64,000 nt of DNA, taken from Paraconiothyrium sp. Pb-2020 (lineage: Eukaryota; Ascomycota; Dothideomycetes; Pleosporales; Didymosphaeriaceae). This document shows, one piece after another, positions 11,801-24,145 of the stretch. Under the pieces are notes generated by a model, which saw nothing but the letters and a program-made list of their open reading frames with translations, was not told where the DNA came from and ran no database searches. Location of the stretch: the NCBI GenBank assembly GCA_022419385.1, contig JAJUBI010000005.1, forward strand, positions 620,001-684,000. Reading direction: 5' to 3'. Each line of letters begins with the position of its first letter. Position 1 is the first letter of the stretch. Position numbers and translations under genes: made by a program.

Positions 11801-13713
11801 GGGGCGCCAACCAAAATTACCGTCCGTGATGGTAACGACACACCTCGGTGAATCGACGATTCTAACTGCTGCCTTTTCTTTCTCTTGTCTGGTGTCGCCA
11901 AAGATCTTTCTGAAATCGTCGTGTGTTTCACATTCAAGAAACGCTTGTATACGCCCGAGACAAGCCAATGTGGTCATGAGATGTGGTATGCCCTCGAATA
12001 TGTAGCTGAGCGGGTAGGTAAGTAGAGTCAAAAACGCCAAAGAAGTGAACATTGTCGAGACGTCAAGAGTATTTCTCAGCAAGGCAAATGTGATCGGTGG
12101 CCCAATAAGTTGCGCAAAGAAGCCAAGGAGTGCCGCAGCGATGAAGATTTTGCGAAATAGGACCGACGCAGCCAGCTCGTCGATGCGAAGCCTTTGCACG
12201 GTGCTACCGATAGCCGCGGATAGGCCTGATATCTTGAGATTCTTCATGCTGGAGATGACTGTAGCCGTCAGGCCAACTCGTTCCTGAACGGCTGCCATCC
12301 ATCGTCTCTGGGAGTCACCGGTGTACTTTGTCAGGAATGCCAAAGCAACAAATCCGGCAATGATAATGCCGATAGGCGCCACAAAAACGACGCCGACTCG
12401 GTTGTATAGCAACCAGGCAGCTAGAGCAGCTTGAAGCACACTGACCCAAACTTCATGAAGCAACCTCATGCCATATCTGATGCGCTCCATGTCGGTACTC
12501 ATTAGTGTCAAAGCAGCACTGTCATCGCTGACTCCGATGCGAGCCTTAGTAGCTTGGATGTAAATTTCAGTGACCAGAATTGATCTTGTCATGGTACGCA
12601 ATCGATCGCAAAAGTACCTGTACTAGTGTGAGACGGTATTGTATCCATGTTCCAGACGGAGACCTCCCACTTACCAATAGAATGCTGTAGAAATTGCGAT
12701 GCCAGAATAAATGAAGAAGGTTGCACCAATGAACCCATAACCAACGTTGGGATCGAGCGTCGGTTGAGACAAGTGGCCTAGGAGTCTTTCCATGAACAAA
12801 GGTTGACAGAGGGTGAATCCAAGCAATGCTAGCCGCGGGAGTATCGGAATAAGGATAGGAACCGCAAGAGTGCGTGCCAAGACTTTTACAAGACCGAATT
12901 TATCACCTTTTAGTTTGCTGTAGTCCATCTCATTGGAGAATTTATCGTGCAGTGTTTTTGAGTCGAGGGCTCTGTCCAGAGGATACAAATCGTCTACGCT
13001 GAGCACTTTACGATACCCCAGCAGGAACATCTTATTGAGCCAGAAGAAGACGCCAATGGAAAAGACGCCGCTCGTCTCTTCCGGACTGTGCTCTTTTTGA
13101 TCCCAATGCACCCATGGAGTCTTCTGCTTGGCTTCCAAAAGTAGCATGAGAGCTTTCAAAGCTATAGCAGCGCAGAACAAGCTGCTGTAAATGACCTCAG
13201 GCTTGTCATCCGCCGAAAGGAATAGGGTCCTTGCCTGAGCTGCATCCAAGAGTAGGGTCACAGAGAGGTATACGTTCAATAACACAGAGGGTCTTGGGCT
13301 TCGACTGTGGTCAACGATGCTCAAGACAATCATGAGCAAAGCCGACACAAGCTTGAGCACAGAAGCCCCAATGAAGATGCCAGACGTATGGAAGGACCCA
13401 GTCGCAACCAGCACAAGTAATGCAAGTTCAAGGCCAAGATATGCCGCTATAGCAATCTAGAGCCAGAAGTCGAGCCATTAGCATGTGCGTTTCTGAATCG
13501 GAGTCGAACTTAGCTCACCGCTTTGAGCAATTGAAGCGCCGGAGCGTGGACCACTGCTGGCTTTCGCGATTGGTGAAGTGTGCGCCATGACGACGTGACA
13601 ATGAATAGTACTGATGGAACGACAGAGAAGAATAGTTGTTCGAATTGTACGTTGAAGTCAAAGCCACTTTGGTTGAATTGAAAAAGATTTGCCTCGCCGG
13701 TTGAGAAGGGCAT
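8852..13713 (-). CDS. ABCC/MRP-type full ABC transporter with TMD0
   Basis: Eight exons: 13713-13519, 13456-12675, 12617-10903, 10796-10486, 10422-10259, 10204-10155, 10058-9659, 9608-8852. They sum to 1458 codons (1457 residues), a normal ABCC length, and all introns are GT-AG. The N-terminus adds a hydrophobic TMD0 before two TMD-NBD halves. NBD1 has Walker A GPVGCGKST, signature LSGGQKQR and Walker B LLVLDD, with Asp replacing the catalytic Glu, as in other ABCC NBD1s. NBD2 has GRTGSGKSS, a variant signature FSAGQRQ, Walker B ILLLDE and the H-loop SHR. It probably exports conjugates, drugs or metabolites across the plasma or vacuolar membrane. The shortest exon (50 nt) lies in TMD2. No broken motif was seen. 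Confidence 0.92.
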
Positions 13714-14752
13714 CTTTGCGAAAGGGGTGCTTGTTTCTTTGGTTCTCTGCGTTTGTGATTCATAGATTCAGTCGATGCTTTAATCGCAGTTGTTGAGTCA
13801 CAGCATCCAGGGTAGTCTACGCGGCTGGGTACGCAGCTGCGTACGTATGATATGTATTCAAAGGAAAACCAGGCACGCAATAGGTTGGTGACGATAACAG
13901 GCAGCGACGTCTGACTTGTCGGCATACGATACCACGATGGTGCAACTCCGAGCGCCGTATTCCGAACCCCAAAATGGCCTAGTCTTAGATCCTTACCGCG
14001 TCGCGCAGTGCTTTCTTCTCAAAATTGTGAATTTGGACTTTATATTCCTCGATAACGTCAATCTCTGTAAGCAGGGCGTCCAAGACTCGCCTACAAGGTT
14101 CCGAATCATCAAGGATGCGCAGGCCCACTTGCGATCGACTGCAAACCGCGCGGTCACCTCAAGAGCAATTGACTGGCTAGATCGCGGATATGATTGTCTA
14201 GTAACCGAAAAAGAATGCTTCTGATACCTACCTAGGGATTTGTCAGACGACTTTGCCTACCAAAGGGACTGATCAAGAACGTAGCATCCCGCCTGATATG
14301 AACAATCGTCTCCTAAACACCGCCACCGACTCGAACAGTTGAACACGATGCGCAGGGTGCATACAATCTTTCAAGTACAATACATAGCTAGACAGATCTG
14401 ATAGCTATTCCTGTATACGAAGTGCTGAATTGTAAGACAGGAGGAAAGCTGGACTGTGGCAGCACTGTAGCAGCTATTCCAAGTAATCGGGCCGAGCCGG
14501 GGTAGCTTAATGACGTACAAACCGGGCTAATGACTCCCGACCGTACTTTTATCCGCCGGCTATGCAACCTCGACGACTTAGATATCGTGATTGCAACGTA
14601 CCCCTCAAAGATCAACAGCGGGTACTGATCCGAGTAATCCTGTTAAAAGGCGGACAAAATGGACCAACATACAATCATGGGCTGTAAGCCACAACGCTTA
14701 TTTTCCGACGCCTACGAACAAGCATTTTGTGCTACTTGGGAGGCACAGATCG
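13714..14752. other. intergenic divergent promoter region
   Basis: About 1 kb between the divergent ABC transporter and fucosidase genes. A 102-codon frame at 13916-14224 (+) has no recognisable motif and is not called. No repeat or RNA gene seen. Confidence 0.35.
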
Positions 14753-17182
14753 ATGATGGCTAGGAAGGCAATATGCTGCTTCTTCGCGACTGCGACCGCG
14801 CAATTGATTTTCATGCCGCAGAATAACTTCCAACCTATATCCGGCCAAGCACCATCACTTCCGATTGACCTTCATGGAATCTACGACAATCGAGCATTTG
14901 GCCTTGAGCCGAATGAGACAAACTTTGATGGTTCAGGAGGTAAGTGACCGCATGTAAGTCTAACCTTTTGATGTAGTACTCATGTGTTCTCAGATTCGTA
15001 TCCTGCTCAATTCATTCCACCGTCAACCTTCACTTACACTGGCCTCAATTATACGTTTCCGAAATACAATTCTTCAGGATATGACAATGCGATCGCAGCA
15101 GGACAGACAGTTTCCATACCACGTGGTCGATACTTGAGCGTTCATATGCTCGCGGCTTCAGAAGACGGAATGGCTCAAGGAACCATCAACACAACATTCT
15201 CGGACAATACTACAAGCTCGAGTCCCGTACTGGTGCCGGCATGGTGGTCTTGGCCGTATCCGACAGGTGGTGATCTCGTCTTTCCGTTTAGATTGACGAA
15301 TGAGACCGTGGATTGGAACCGTAGCAACATCTTTCAGACTAGAAGTTGGCTTGACAGCTCGAAGGAACTAACGTCCTTGACACTGCCAAATGTTACGGGC
15401 GGCTCAGCGACAGATCCCGGGGGCGCTGCAATCTCATCGCGATTGCATATATTCTCGCTGACGCTGGTACCCGTCGTAAGTGACGCTGAGGGGCCAGCGT
15501 TGAGCGTGCAATATGCCAGATCGACGCAGAAGTGGGTAGAAGGTAGCGGTAAAATCCAGGTTTACGAAGTGACTATAAATAATGCAGGGGCAAAGGATAT
15601 TCTCCGAGAGCACGCTGTCGAAGTCAACATCAATTCATCTGGCGTCGAGACTGTTACACCAGGTTACATCAAGAGACTTCGCGCCGGTGACCAAGTCAAG
15701 GTCAATATAGGTGTCAGGAATAAAGATGACGTACAGTCAGGAAGTGCTGGAGCTGCGACCGTGAACATAGAAGGCAATGATCTGAATTGTTCCAGCTATA
15801 CCTTCAATGCTACATTTGGTATAAAGGAATACGAGCCAACTTACGAGTCAGTTTATACACATGACTCACCGGACTGGTACAACGACCTCAAGTATGGTAT
15901 CTTCATCCATTGGGGTCCTTATGCCGTCCCAGCCTGGGGAAATGTGGGAGACAACGAAACGTACGCGGAGTGGTACTGGTGGAATCTCAACAAAGGGCCG
16001 ACCACATCCGATCAGACCTATCAATATCACCTTGAGCACTACGGCCCCGATGTAGTCTATGACGATTTCATCCAAAACTTTTCGGCCTCTGCCTACAATC
16101 CAAAGGACTGGGTCGACCTTTTTGCTGATGCTGGAGCGAATTACTTCGTCCAAGTCAGCAAGCATCATGACGGCTATGCAATCTTTGACCTACCAGCGAA
16201 CGTCTCGGAACGTACTTCCGTGGTCCAGTACCCGCACAGAAACCTCCTTCAGGAGTTATTCGATGCAGCCGAGAAATATCAGCCACAACTGCACAAAGCA
16301 ACGTACTATTCCCTCCCAGAATGGTTCCACCCAGACTATCGCAAATACGGCTTCTCCAGTTGGCCCGGAGGCAACGCGACGAATCCGTTCACGAACGCCA
16401 CACTGCCCTACACCGGCTACGTCCCAGTCAACGACTACGTAACCGACGTCATCGTTCCCGAAATGCAGACACTCGCAGCCATGGGCGTCGAAATCATGTG
16501 GTGCGACATCGGCGGTCCGAACCGCACCGCCGAATTTGCCTCCTCCTGGTTCAACGCCCTCGCTGCGCAGAACAAGCAAGCCCTTATGAACGCGCGCTGC
16601 GGCCTGCCAGGCGACTTCGACACGCCCGAGTATGCGCGCTACGCCGCCGTACAGCCGCGTAAGTGGGAGACAAGCCAGGGTATGGATCCTTACTCGTACG
16701 GGTACAACGCTGCTACTCCTGCATCTGCGTATATCAATGCTTCGTCAATCGTAACATCCCTAGTTGATATAGTTTCCAAAAACGGAAACTTCTTGCTCGA
16801 TGTAGGCCCTACAGCGGACGGGACGATCATAGAAATTGAGCAGAAGAATCTGAGAGAGGCGGGGGCGTGGATCAAGAGTCATGGTGAGGCTATATTTAAT
16901 ACGACGTATTGGAGCGTTACGCCGCAGGAGGGAACTAACGTGAGGTTCACCACAACTCTGGATGCTTTCTATATCTTGGTTCTGGATAGGCCAAACGCGA
17001 CGCTGGCTTTGAATAGCCCGGTGCCGTGGGTCGACGGTGATGAGGTGAAGGTGGTGGGAGGCAGCAAAGCTGGCACAGTTGTTCCGAGCCAGAAGAGCGA
17101 GAATGGCAGCGTTGTACTGCAGGTGAGCGAAGAAATAGCAGATGCTGATGAGTACACTTGGGTGTTCAAGATTGAGTACTAG
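14753..17182 (+). CDS. GH29 alpha-L-fucosidase, secreted
   Basis: Two exons: 14753-14939 and 14994-17182, joined by a 54 nt GTAAGT...CAG intron in phase 1; 792 codons, 791 residues. It starts at ATG 14753 (a second ATG follows immediately) with a short hydrophobic leader (ICCFFATATAQLIF). An N-terminal beta-rich extension of ~290 residues precedes the catalytic barrel: YGIFIHWGPYAVPAW, then KHHDGYAIFD, then IMWCDIGG, in which D567 is the expected nucleophile of this retaining family. Many NxS/T sites fit secretion. It releases terminal L-fucose from plant, algal or host glycans. The neighbouring sugar-transporter remnant suggests this was once part of a larger sugar-use locus. Family confidence is high; exact linkage specificity cannot be read. 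Confidence 0.92.
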
Positions 17183-17349
17183 TAAATATGTTCAGAAATC
17201 CGACTACGAATTTTGGATTGACACATCCTATTGCGCGGTTTAAAGCAACAAAGATAGCATGGACCTCGCACTTTTGCGAAGCTGTTGTGGTCTTAGTCTT
17301 CTTTACCGAAAACAAAAATCACTCACTCGTCCTCGCTTTCAAAGTGTTA

Positions 17350-17870
17350 AAGCTTTGGTTCTGCCCTACCCTTCCGCATCAAGACGTACCTCCCCACCCA
17401 CCACGGCAGAACCAGTGTAAGCTGAAACTTCGCATGAGTAGTCGTCGGTACCGCAAAGACGTAGTCCAATTCTTCCAAGCTCCTTTGCTTTGTCTCCGGC
17501 ATGAAGCAAAATATCCACGAAGGAGCCACAAGATTTAAACCCGCGTAGAAGCTAAAGTTACCTGTTGGCGTAAACTACTACAATATGCAGGGAGATTTTA
17601 CACCCAAGATAGCCATCCAAAATTATTGGTCGCAACAGCCCAGGACATGCCAGTTTTACAGTAAGATAGCGGAAGTACTTCAGCAGAGTAGACGAAGGCG
17701 CAAGGACCCTTACCTAGACTGTAGAAAGGGACGAAGAGGAAGATGAAGAGGGCTATGAGGCCTAAGTGCGCTGCTGAGGACTCGGGAATGTAGAAGGGGA
17801 AACCGGTCCCAAGGAGGGTGAGACACATGAAAGGGAGGATACCCGTTCATCCATTTCCGCACGCCTGTCT
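17350..17870 (-). pseudogene. C-terminal remnant of an MFS sugar transporter
   Basis: On the minus strand about 170 codons of the C-terminal half of an MFS sugar/maltose-permease family protein are readable: FMCLTLLGTGF, SSAAHLGLIALFIFLF, FVYSAEVLPL, GMSWAVATNNF, then FYAGLNL, then the PETKQRSLEELDYVF signature and a cytosolic tail. Two lesions are visible. One base appears missing near 17620 (after the ATNNF string), and two consecutive TAG codons at 17580-17575 sit where LxxFTPTG should be continuous. Everything N-terminal to about 17870 is gone. The remnant is convergent with the fucosidase, whose stop is 170 bp away. Confidence 0.8.
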
Positions 17871-18469
17871 CCCGTCAACCCTCTAACTCGCATCCCTCAT
17901 ATGCAACATCACGCATCCGCACAACTCCGCAGCTACTGCTATACCACATACACCCAACCACCTCTCACATACTCATACCCACATGTCTCGCACAACAGTC
18001 CTCACAAGCTTAATGACAATTTATATGCAACAATTTTCATTAGAAATTACCATCCCCCCATCGTACAGATATATATATCCCTCGAGTAAAATCGTCAAGC
18101 ATCTACAGAAAACGCGCTTGTCCGTCGCGCAGCCAAAGGCAGCCAAATTGGTATCTCTTTTGTGCCGCCCAACCCAGCTACTCAAACAGAACCTCCACCT
18201 GATATAAGCAAAAGAAAAAGAGAATAACCCGAAGGTAGTCGGGGCCGCCGCGTGGGTAATGCGCGATCAAGACAAGGAAAATGTGTGTGCGTGTGTGTGA
18301 TGTACATCAATCGTGTTGTTCAGTCAATCGGGTCGATAGCAACCCAGAAGAATGACGCTGGCTCTCACGAACGAGTCAGCGCTTTGCCCTGACATCGTCG
18401 AAGACGCCGTGCGTCTACAGCGAGGTCTATGATAGCGGCGTTCTGCAGACTGCGACGCAGAATGCGACT
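17871..18469. other. intergenic, no supported gene
   Basis: AT-rich stretch between the transporter remnant and the end of the large disordered-protein gene. It includes a short GTGTGTGCGTGTGTGTG tract near 18283-18300. It probably holds the 3' UTR of the minus-strand gene. Confidence 0.35.
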
Positions 18470-21400
18470 TTAGGGCTCTATGAACGGTGTCAGCATGACG
18501 CTACACACGCTCAATCGTTGAGGCCCAAAACCCGCCTCAATCCTTGGAACTTCTTCTTTTTGCCTGTCCGCCCGAAGGAAACTTCTTTGCCAGTCTTTAG
18601 ATCGACCTCGGTATGTGACAGCTGGGAAGGTTTCGTTTGACAAGAGTAGGTCGGCCAGAAGATAGTCTTCGTTTGCCAGGGCCATCGGCGCTCTGGGTCG
18701 TTCGGTCTGTGCGAAGGCAGGGGTGGGAGATGGCAGTGGCCATGAGTCGGAGGTTGAACGCTCGAGTGGCGTGCGACGACCCGACTTGGGAGGGGGGTTC
18801 GTCGGCGTGTTGCCAGCGTCAAAGTCGCTGAGCTCGCCGATCGGGGTGAGCGGTCGGCTACGGTCACGATTCTGCTGCGCTGGAGGCATAGGAATCTCGA
18901 AGTCCGCAGTATTTTGAGTGTTGCTGTTCGCGTCGGCAAGGTACGAGTTTTTCTTCTTGCCAAAGCCGAACAGGCCTCGCTTTGGCTTCTTTTGTGCAGC
19001 ATCTAGAGAAGAGAGCCCTCCTGGCTGGCGTAAAGATCCTGCCGCTAGGCTTGTACCCTGCGCATTGACGGACCCATTAGTGGCCGTGCTCTTGCCCTTA
19101 CCATTGCCGTTCGTGACTGGTGCGGGTGTGGGTTCGTTGTCGCTCGCCTCGTCTTCGAGATCTGTAGAATCGCCGTCTTCCTCGCCGGAACGTTTTGGAA
19201 TTCCTCGAACTGGCGTAAGACCGGGAGGTAGCTCGAAATCTTCATCTTCTGAGTCTGAATCAGCAAACCGGCTCTGGAATCGCCGCGGTCGGTCGTCCTC
19301 TTCGTCACTGGAGTCGTTGATTCGGCTCTTGAAAGGTTTCGTTGCTTTTGCTGGGGCCTTTGCAGGAGCTGGTTTGGCGAACATCGACTTCTTAGCCTTT
19401 GGTGTAGGAGCCTGCACAGGTGCAGGTGGCATGGGTGGCGCGGCGTCGAAAGTACTGCTACGTCTGAAACGTCCCGCAGGAGATAGAGATCTGATGCTAA
19501 AGCGAGAGGACTTCACCTTCTCAGGTGAATCTGGTGTGGGAGAAGACGGTCGCATAGACTTCCTAAGCGTCGATGGCGGAGGTGACGTTGCAGTGCGAGG
19601 GGGCGAAATCGACCGTACAGGAGGCGCGGCTCGCATTGTTGGTGTCGGACCCGAGCGCATGGATGCACGCATGCTGTATTTGCCGCCGTTGTTGCTGGCC
19701 CGTGATGCACGATTTCGCTGGCGCTCACGCTGGAAGCTACTGACCGACGCATCAGAGTCGCTGTCGTAAGTCGGTGCCGGAGGGACAAAAGCCTTGGGTT
19801 TCGCAGGGATGCCGGAAGCGCTTTGGGGTCGAGGTCTGGCTGCTGCACCAGCTGCCGCCGCCGGTAGATGTCTCTTCTGCAGGGCACCTCTGGGTGGTTT
19901 GGTATCCAGTGGCGGCATGCTCTGCCGTTGAGCAGCAGGTGCAGGTGAGCCTCTTCCGGCCAGTCCACCACTGGCTCCACGCATGGTCGTCCGCATTTGA
20001 GGTTCAGGGCCATTTGAAACGGGTGCGCGGTCACGCATCGTACTTCTCAGAGGAACCGCAGCTGGTGGCGAAGTGGGCGTAGTCTTCTTCAAAGCGGATT
20101 TGCGAGGTTGTGCTGCCGTCTTGGCAGGTTGTGTGAAAGGCGCTTGAACTGGAGCGACAGCAGGCTCGACCTTGACTCTACGCTCTTTCGATTTCGCAGG
20201 TATGGGTGCAGGTGATTCCTGTAGAGTAGGCTTGGGCTCGCCCCTTGTCTGCGTGACAGGTGCTGCTGCTCGGGGAGCGCTCTTTGGCTCTTCCTTTGTA
20301 GCGAGGATATTGATGAGCAGCCCGGGTTGAGGCTGCTGCCTTCGCGAGTCGTTCAGTTCGCTCGAATATTGCTGAGAAGTCTCCCAATCACTGTTAGGCT
20401 GTGCTTTACGTTGATCCTGGATAACCCGTTCTTGGATGTCATCTGGATTGGTGGGAGCCCATCTTGAACTCTCTAACCCCGTCTTATGTGCGACAGGAGA
20501 GGAATTGTTTGATGCGAATCGAGAGGTTGGCGCTACGACAGGACTTTCCATGATCGCATCAATGGAGGCAAAGCCCTCGCCCTCTTCGGGATCTTCGTAA
20601 GCGTCACTGTAGACACTGCTATTATCGTCCGAAGAATCATCGTCGACCGGACGCTCAGGTATCTGGATTGTTATGGATGGCTGGCTAGGTACCGAAACGG
20701 TTGGCTCAGGCGCCTTGATCTCGACTTCAGGCTCCGAGGCATCATCATCATCCCATCCACCCGGTATAAACGGACGTGGTGCTCTAGGTGCAGGCTGAGG
20801 TGCTACGACCGGCTGAGAAATATATGTCGGTTCGGTCGCAGGTTCCTGTGGAAGTGGCGGACTGGCCGGTTGCACCGCAATAACTGGTACTTCGAGCGGT
20901 GCTGCACGCGTCTCAACAGGGTTAGTCAAGGTCTTCGGTTCCGGTTCCGGTGTTGATTGCGATACTTCTCGTTTGTGTGTGTTGTGAGGTTCAACGATGG
21001 GCACGTCGGCTTCGCTTTCACTTGATTCTGAGTAGTAGCCGCTGCCCTCTACGGACGTAACCTCTGGTGGAAGCGGATCATTGCCAGAAGAGTGCTCCGC
21101 TGACTTCGCCGCAAAGGCCTGAGCAAGGATGCCGCCAATCTTGTGGTCGCTCGAAAGCTCTGAGGACTCTCCCATAAGCGTGGCAGAATTCGACAGCGAC
21201 GAAGACACGGTTTCCGTGACCTTTTCTGGGTCATCTCTTGAGCGGCGATTTTTGTCCCGAATACTGCCAAAGGATGGAAGCACTGGAGTGGGCTTCAGAA
21301 CGTCGAGATCCTCCTCTGAATCCAGATCATCCGCAACCGGCACATTCGACAAGTCAGAACCGCCGTATGCTGAGGTACCAAGTACTACCGGTTCCTCATC

Positions 21401-23198
21401 AAAGCTGATGCGAACCTTCTTCTTCTTCTTTCCACCGTCTTCCGAAGCGGCATCGGACGCGTGGCTTGGTGCTCCTCGATTGACCATACGGCCATTATTG
21501 GCCAGCGGTGAATGGCTTCGGCCAGATACTGATGGTGAGGCCTTTAAAGCGGACTTTGCAGGAGACACTGAACGGCCTGGCGGTTGATGCTTGACGCCAT
21601 CTGATAGATCCGCAGCAACTGCTGCAAAATGCGCACTGCGCGGAGGGCTCATCGAATGCGTTCTCGCTGACCGTTCGCTTCCCTGCGTACTCGGAGGGCC
21701 AGATGTGGTCGCTAACCCCGGTGGTGCAAGGTGCGGATAAGAACTGTCTTGGTTCGTAGCGAACTTCGGTGATAGTGTATCTTCAGGCGCTTCGATCGGC
21801 TCAGGAGCGGGAGACTCCAATTTTCGGCTGGTGTTTGCGTCTGCGCGGAGTCGGTCTTCGGCTTCGGTGAATTCTAACGCTGTGAACGCAGGTTCATCTT
21901 GGAATAATGCAGCCCCACGATGTGTGGTACTCGCTGCAGGAACAGAAATCTCCGCATGTCTTGCATAAGTCGCTGGCTGTGGAGCTTGCCTGGCCGGCTG
22001 GCTGTATTGTGGTTCCTCGTAATGAGTCTGATGTACTGCTCGCTGAGGCTCATACGGGGGTGCAGGATCTTCTGCGTCACTCATCGCTCGGTGCAGGTTC
22101 ATTGCATCCTGCTTATGGATGAACTTCCTACTTGACGGGTCATATACGGCGAAGGGCGAGTTCGGATCCACGATGCGCACCGGGCGATCTTTGGCCGCGG
22201 TGAACGTCTGCTGCGATTGTACGGCTGCTCCGCTCGGTTTGGCTCGCATGCTACCTGTGGCCAGTCGTGCGCCTTCCACACCATTCGACATGTGTGCTGT
22301 TCTAGTAGAGACGGGCCGAAGCGCGGCATTCTGAACGTTCTGAGCGGCTTGCTGAGTAGCATACGCAGAGGTCCCATCCGACGTCTTCGGCCGGGGTTTT
22401 TCACCTCTGAAGGTTTGCTCTGTGTTCACAACCGGACCGCCGAACCAGCCGCTTTGTCCGGCGCGCGCCACTGACTTTTGTGTGGGCGATGATGCCACCG
22501 GAGGAGAAATAGGCCGTGAAAAATTGATAGAGGACCGCTGTCCTCCGTCTTGCTCATCCTCTACCACTTTGGAGAGGGGTGACGCTCGTGGTTGCCCGCG
22601 CCCGCGATTCCCGGCGTGGGATGTTCCTCGATCCAAGCTCACCCCTCGACCACCACCTCTTCCAACGGGTGACCCTCCACGTGCCGGCGGCTCAAGGCTC
22701 GAATTTCGTCGGTGTACGACGCTGGCTTGGGGCACGTCCTTCGGTACAGCGGGGATTGGTGGCGCATCGTGGTCGATTGGGCTGCTCCTGGCCGGTGACG
22801 GTGCACGAAACGAGCGCTCAGTCATGGAACCAGAGCTTGAATGTCGGCGCAAGCCCGGACGTTGCTGACTGCCGCTGCCTTGAGAGGACACCGAGCCTTT
22901 CCGTACCATCCGCTTCGTTACTGTCTCGCCCACTGGGGGATCGATCGTAGTGTGAGTGCGAAGGGCCGCGGCGGCAGCCGCATTGGACAATGCGCCATTG
23001 GATTCGCGGTCGCGGAGGAAGGCCTTGGTGGCAGCCAGGGAGGCGGACGCGCTCGCGGGTTTGTTCGAGGCCTGCATTGAGAGAAGGTTAGCGGTCTGCG
23101 CACGAAGGCGGCAACTGAGCGCGCGCGGGAATGTGCGCTTGTGCGAAAGGGAAGGCACGTACGGGGTTCGATGACGCCCGTCGTCTACTGCGCAGCAT
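18470..23198 (-). CDS. very large intrinsically disordered protein
   Basis: Preferred model: exon 1 23198-23163 (12 codons, MLRSRRRASSNP), a 91 nt intron GTACGT...ATGCAG, then exon 2 23071-18470; 1545 residues. Without splicing, an internal ATG at 23077, inside the acceptor, gives almost the same protein (MQASNK...). The N-terminus (KPASASASLAATKAFL, then AAAAAALRTHTT, then RPGLRRHSSSGSMTERSF) is low in repeats and looks like the conserved part. The remainder is rich in Pro, Ser, Ala, Glu and Lys with many short acidic and basic blocks and no catalytic domain or membrane span. The overall look is of a scaffold or cortical/cytoskeletal adaptor of Pezizomycotina. I cannot name it, and an eisosome-type role would be a guess. 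Numerous SP and RxxS motifs suggest phospho-regulation. Confidence 0.85.
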
Positions 23199-24145
23199 GG
23201 TGGTGCGTTGTTAGAGAAGGCGCAGCTGCATCCCCTTTCCCAGTGATGTTGCGGTCGGCGATGTGGATTTGCGTAGAAGGCACGAAGCTACGCCAGTGAT
23301 GTCATGTAAGGAGCCATGGGAAACGCCGGCAGGGGCTAGTGAGGGCGACCGAAACAAGGACGACGCGACTCGTTCAGAAACCACCAGATGGCAACGACGA
23401 GCACAAGACTAGCGCACAGGCACGAGGGAACTGAGAGATGAAAAGCAGCGTGTCCGGCAGTCAGCATCGTTGCGAGGATCAGTCTGCCAGGATTCACGGC
23501 CAGACCTCATCGGATGCTTGGCGCTGGCATCGTCATTGCAGATCGCGACCCGGGCCGCCTTGCGAACCTTTTCCCTTTCTCCACTGCATCGCATCTATCG
23601 CATCTATCTGCCGTGAAACAGCGCTCTTGGGCCTTGCAACCCTGGCGTAGGGCGCGTGCATGTCTGCGGGCGGTGCTCGTGGCAGCTGCTGTGACTGACA
23701 GGCGTGAAGAGGGGCCACGTCTGCATGCCCAAAACAGGGACGCTTCTTGCAAAACATCTCGAAGCACTGCAGGAGGCGCCCGGGCACTATTCGCGTAGCA
23801 AGCTCTTGAGACGGTCTCTAAGACCAAGCGCCGCGGCATGTCAGCAGCACCTTGCCTGACTCGACAACTCAAGCTTCCGAGCACTGTGCTTGCAGCCTCG
23901 CCGCCGTCTCGTATCCCCGCGCCTCCGCGCTGAAGTCGTGGTTGACGCCATGCATAAGATCGTTGCAGTGAGCCAATGGATTTTTTTCACGAAAGCCCTA
24001 ATCCGTCGCAGTGGGCTCATGGCGCGGATGACTTCGGAGAAGCACACCGCAGCCCCGCTTTCCCCAGCGGTCGTCTTCTCTCATCCAGAACAGTGTGAAC
24101 CAACCGTGAACCTGCCAGCCAAGAGCAGCCTTAGCTAACTCTATC
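23199..24145. other. divergent promoter region
   Basis: About 950 bp between two divergent genes. Small open frames on both strands have no recognisable content. It should contain both promoters. Confidence 0.4.

Noticed and set aside
18918..19769. A 283-codon plus-strand open frame
   Set aside because: It is the antisense shadow of the disordered-protein gene. The Ser/Arg/Gly-rich composition mirrors the biased codons of the real gene on the other strand.
23438..23884. Overlapping frames on both strands in the 950 bp divergent promoter
   Set aside because: They come from GC-rich sequence without stops. No recognisable protein and no consistent start or splice structure.
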